NCBI GenBank assembly: GCA_002483345.1
Contig: DLHS01000005.1
Span: 300,038-364,037, forward strand
Length of the DNA stretch: 64,000 bases
Reading direction: 5' to 3'
Source of the DNA: Bacteroidetes bacterium UBA7662
GTDB taxonomy: Bacteria; Bacteroidota; Bacteroidia; UBA7662
The stretch's first letter is position 1; the number at the start of each line of letters is the position of its first letter. Positions 61,675-64,000 of the stretch are shown in pieces. The notes below the pieces were generated by a model. The model saw nothing but the letters and a program-made list of their open reading frames with translations, did no database searches and was not told the DNA's origin. A program made the translations under genes and the position numbers.

Positions 61675-62196
61675 CTAACGGACCCGTTTCCAGAATTGTT
61701 TTTTGTACATACGGCCATAAGCCACTTCCACCCACAACTCATCGGCTTTGGGTATGCTGATATTACAATTGTATACCCGGCCGTTTTCCAGATCCAGGTA
61801 TTCGCCGTTTACGAAGCGGTTGCCGAGCGGCGCTACTTTTTCTACAATCACTATGCCCATCATAGGGGCGTTTTTGCGTTTGTCGTCACGGGGGCAGAGT
61901 TCACATTTTTTCATGTGGGCGAATCTACTGCCTGCCGGGTAGCCTTTCAGTGTACCACGGAGTTCTCCATTCACCATTTTGACGTCTACCAACATCCAGG
62001 GTTTTCCGTCACGCGGATCGGGAACGAGCCAGGTACCGGTCGGGTCGTATTTTGGGCCTTGGGGGCTTATGATCTCACAATTGTCGCTGGCCGGGGACTC
62101 CGAAACCCATGACAATGGCGAAAACACCGATGTAAGCGGATGATACGCTGCTGCGCTCATCAGCACCCAGGAGAGTGCTAAAACGAATATTTTCAT
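61675..62196 (-). CDS. secreted DUF2147 protein
   Basis: 173 residues with a signal peptide (1-17, MSAAA-Y). The body is DUF2147: DPTGTWLVPDPRDGKPWMLVD, and paired Cys (CELCPRDDKR). Lipocalin-like fold, no known ligand. It follows the exonuclease gene with a 4-base overlap. Confidence 0.85.
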   Translation of the reverse strand: MKIFVLALSWVLMSAAAYHPLTSVFSPLSWVSESPASDNCEIISPQGPKYDPTGTWLVPDPRDGKPWMLVDVKMVNGELRGTLKGYPAGSRFAHMKKCELCPRDDKRKNAPMMGIVIVEKVAPLGNRFVNGEYLDLENGRVYNCNISIPKADELWVEVAYGRMYKKQFWKRVR

Positions 62197-62765
62197 TTGC
62201 TTTTTTTAATCCTCACCACATCTTCAAGGGGTACTTCATTGTGAGCTTTAACATGAGCGACCCAACCTTCCAGGTGAGGAAAAAGGAGCTCAAAAATGGC
62301 TGCCGTCGCGAGCGCATCCCCCAGAGCCCGGTGTCGGTTTTCAATGGTAATGCCAAGTCCTTCAGCCAGACGACCAAGGGAGTAGGAGGGTTGTTCAGGG
62401 ATGAATTTCCTGCTTTTTTTCAGGGTACAAAGTCTCGGAGCTTCCAGTTCGTAACCCACTTCCATCAACTCGTGTTTAAGGAAATTGTAATCAAAATTCA
62501 CATCATGGCCTACAATGACACAACCTGCTATCTCCCGCCATATTTCATGCGCCTTTTCGTGGAAATGAGGAGCTTCCTCTACCATTTCTTCGGTAATTCC
62601 GGTGAGCTCAACGACAAAAGGTGGAATTGGCACGCCAGGCTTCAGCAAACTGCTCCAGGTTGATAAAATCTGCCTGCCATCGTGTTTGACAATGGCAAGT
62701 TCCATGATGCGGTCGGCTGGGTATTTACTGCCGGTGGCTTCGATATCAATGACTGCGTATAACAA
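62193..62765 (-). CDS. DEDDh 3'-5' exonuclease (DnaQ-like)
   Basis: 190 residues from the TTG at 62765. The open frame runs to a GTG at 62810, but that adds 15 unlike residues, and TATTTTTA ends exactly 4 nt before the TTG. Motifs: VIDIEATG (D, E), GHDVNFDYNF and HRALGDALAT (H, D). Proofreading-type or RNase T-like exonuclease. The next gene, DUF2147, overlaps its end. Confidence 0.92.
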   Translation of the reverse strand: MLYAVIDIEATGSKYPADRIMELAIVKHDGRQILSTWSSLLKPGVPIPPFVVELTGITEEMVEEAPHFHEKAHEIWREIAGCVIVGHDVNFDYNFLKHELMEVGYELEAPRLCTLKKSRKFIPEQPSYSLGRLAEGLGITIENRHRALGDALATAAIFELLFPHLEGWVAHVKAHNEVPLEDVVRIKKSK

Positions 62766-62769
62766 GCCG

Positions 62770-62777
62770 TAAAAATA
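62770..62777 (-). promoter_or_regulatory. -7 box 4 nt before the exonuclease TTG
   Basis: TATTTTTA on the minus strand (last base A), 4 nt before the TTG at 62765. It supports the TTG start and a leaderless mRNA. Confidence 0.45.
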
Positions 62778-62848
62778 AGCTGGAATTATTAAATGAAGCT
62801 TAATAAACACAATTCAGTTTTTATGCGGATGCCTCGCTATTTTTGAGC

Positions 62849-63784
62849 ATGCGGATGCTGTTTTATGCTGGGTTGATTTGTTTGCTGACGGGTTGCCTCG
62901 ATCAGGCGAAATACCGGGCTCAGTATGTCAAAATTGACGGTAGTAGTACTGTTTTCCCTATTACGGAGGCTATTACGGAAGATTTTTATGCCGCCAATCC
63001 CGGCTACAAAGTAGTGGTGGGTGTGTCAGGTACCGGTGGTGGTATCCGCAAATTGTGCCGGGGAGATATCGACCTTTGTAATGCATCGCGGCCGATTGAG
63101 GAAGGTGAAATGAACGCTTGCCAAAAGGTGGGACTCGAAATAATAAGCCTTCCCGTGGCTTTTGACGGCATTGTGATAGCCGTTCCCAACGCTAACCACT
63201 GGGCAAAAGACATCCGGGTGAGTGAACTCCGGCGCCTTTGGGAGCCAGCCGCCCAGGGAAAAAAATTCAAATGGAAAGATCTTCGTCCTGAATGGCCGGA
63301 TGAGCCGGTGAGTCTGTTTGGAGCCGGTAGCAGTAGTGGTACCTATGATTTTTTTACAGAGATGGTGACCGGTATCCCGCGATCAAGCCGGGGGGATTAT
63401 TCATCGAGTGAAAGCGATAACATAGTCGTACAGGGACTGTTAGGATCTGCTGGCGGCATCGGATATTTTGGCTATACCTATTTTCTTGAAAATGAAGGCC
63501 GATTGAGGGCTTTACCGGTAATTAATGACCTTGCAGGAGGGATTACCGCTGTGGGGCCTTCTGATGAAACCATTGCAGATGGTAGTTATCAGCCTTTCCG
63601 GCGGACTCAATTCATGCTTGTAAGTAATAAATCACTTGAAAGAGAAAACGTCAGAAAGTACCTTGATTATTACTACAGCCGTATCGAACAATTGGCCAAT
63701 GAACTGCATTTTGTGCCATTACCGCCAGCAGCATACCAGGAGGTGCGTGCCTGGTTATTAAATTACTCACCCCCCAAACCATGA
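62849..63784 (+). CDS. phosphate-binding lipoprotein PstS-like
   Basis: 311 residues from the ATG at 62849 (a TTG two codons earlier overlaps a TATTTTTG box). Signal with lipobox (LICLLTGC). PBP-like fold, with GSSTVFP and GSGTGGGIRK phosphate-loop matches (here VSGTGGGIRK). Captures phosphate for the Pst ABC transporter. The pstC gene starts in its stop codon. Confidence 0.93.
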   Translation: MRMLFYAGLICLLTGCLDQAKYRAQYVKIDGSSTVFPITEAITEDFYAANPGYKVVVGVSGTGGGIRKLCRGDIDLCNASRPIEEGEMNACQKVGLEIISLPVAFDGIVIAVPNANHWAKDIRVSELRRLWEPAAQGKKFKWKDLRPEWPDEPVSLFGAGSSSGTYDFFTEMVTGIPRSSRGDYSSSESDNIVVQGLLGSAGGIGYFGYTYFLENEGRLRALPVINDLAGGITAVGPSDETIADGSYQPFRRTQFMLVSNKSLERENVRKYLDYYYSRIEQLANELHFVPLPPAAYQEVRAWLLNYSPPKP

Positions 63785-64000
63785 AAAGGAAAGGGGAGTG
63801 GTTTATAGAACGTTTGCTACAGGCTGCAGCCTGGCTAACGGTTGGGATTACCCTTTCTGTGGTGCTGGTGTTGGTCTGGAATGCTGCCGGTTTTTTCCGG
63901 GAGGTCTCTGTCTGGGAGTTTATAACCGGAACCAGCTGGACACCTCTTTTTTCAGAAAAAAACTATGGCATATTGCCCTTGCTGAGTGCTACCCTGCTCA
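63781..64000 (+). CDS. pstC: phosphate ABC transporter permease PstC, 3' end outside window
   Basis: The first 73 residues are visible. ATG at 63781 overlaps the PstS-like stop by 4 bases. One membrane helix near 16-37, then an FFREVSVWEFITGTSWTPLF stretch typical of PstC. The rest of the gene runs past the window. Confidence 0.92.
   Translation, partial: MKRKGEWFIERLLQAAAWLTVGITLSVVLVLVWNAAGFFREVSVWEFITGTSWTPLFSEKNYGILPLLSATLL

Noticed and set aside
61561..62112. 183-residue open frame opposite DUF2147
   Set aside because: Begins inside the AT-rich repeat and is antisense to a gene with a clear signal peptide and domain.

Overview
The window is a stretch of a Bacteroidota chromosome, probably Chitinophagia/Saprospiria-like; the rank below phylum is a guess. 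The evidence is three secreted proteins with type IX secretion (T9SS) C-terminal sorting domains, promoters with the Bacteroidota -7 box TAnnTTTG, almost no Shine-Dalgarno sequences, and phylum-typical gene sets such as DUF3822-rsmD-coaD and the Suf operon order B-C-D-S-E-T. Genes are dense, and many neighbours overlap by 1 or 4 bases, so translational coupling is common. No rRNA, tRNA, CRISPR, prophage or transposase gene was seen.

Layout. 1-9.1 kb: the 3' part of argH, a saccharopine-dehydrogenase-like reductase, a secreted beta-helix protein, a DUF2089/YIP1/hydrolase operon and htpG. 9.2-15.2 kb: a five-gene operon encoding an E1/ThiF-like enzyme, a GNAT/autoinducer-synthase-like acyltransferase, a 7TM-DISM histidine kinase, a receiver-histidine kinase and a lone receiver, with a second receiver gene facing away from it. 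15.2-25 kb: alpha-amylase, TRIC channel, EVE-pyrR-pyrB, pyrE and NUDIX head to head, the coaD operon and a thioesterase/AAG glycosylase pair. 24.8-33.3 kb: a B12-binding MerR photoreceptor-like regulator coupled to crtZ, then an MBL hydrolase, a THUMP methyltransferase, a prolyl oligopeptidase and recQ. 33.4-43.4 kb: a secreted protein of unknown family, a four-gene overlapping operon (EEP, methyltransferase, PAP2, ZIP), sixA-ppk1-ppx and an AT-rich T9SS protein. 43.4-51.6 kb: a methyltransferase, an HhH outer-membrane barrel pair, hsp20, fabH, a lone Hpt protein and another T9SS protein. 52-58 kb: the complete suf operon, interrupted between sufB and sufC by a 514-bp cassette with perfect 32-bp terminal inverted repeats and an IVP-like four-helix-bundle gene. 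58.3-64 kb: photolyase, HxlR facing DoxX and pirin, DUF2147, a DEDDh exonuclease and the start of a pst phosphate operon.

Points of most interest: (1) the E1-like/acyltransferase/two-component operon, which I cannot match to a described pathway; (2) the IVP cassette inside suf, plus a gene-less repeat of related sequence at 61.5 kb; (3) five start codons, three of them ATG and two not, preceded by TAnnTTT(G/A) at exactly 4 nt, which predicts leaderless mRNAs; (4) the CarH-like regulator coupled to a carotenoid hydroxylase; (5) an HhH DNA-binding motif fused to a predicted outer-membrane barrel. All functional calls come from reading motifs by eye; no database search was run.
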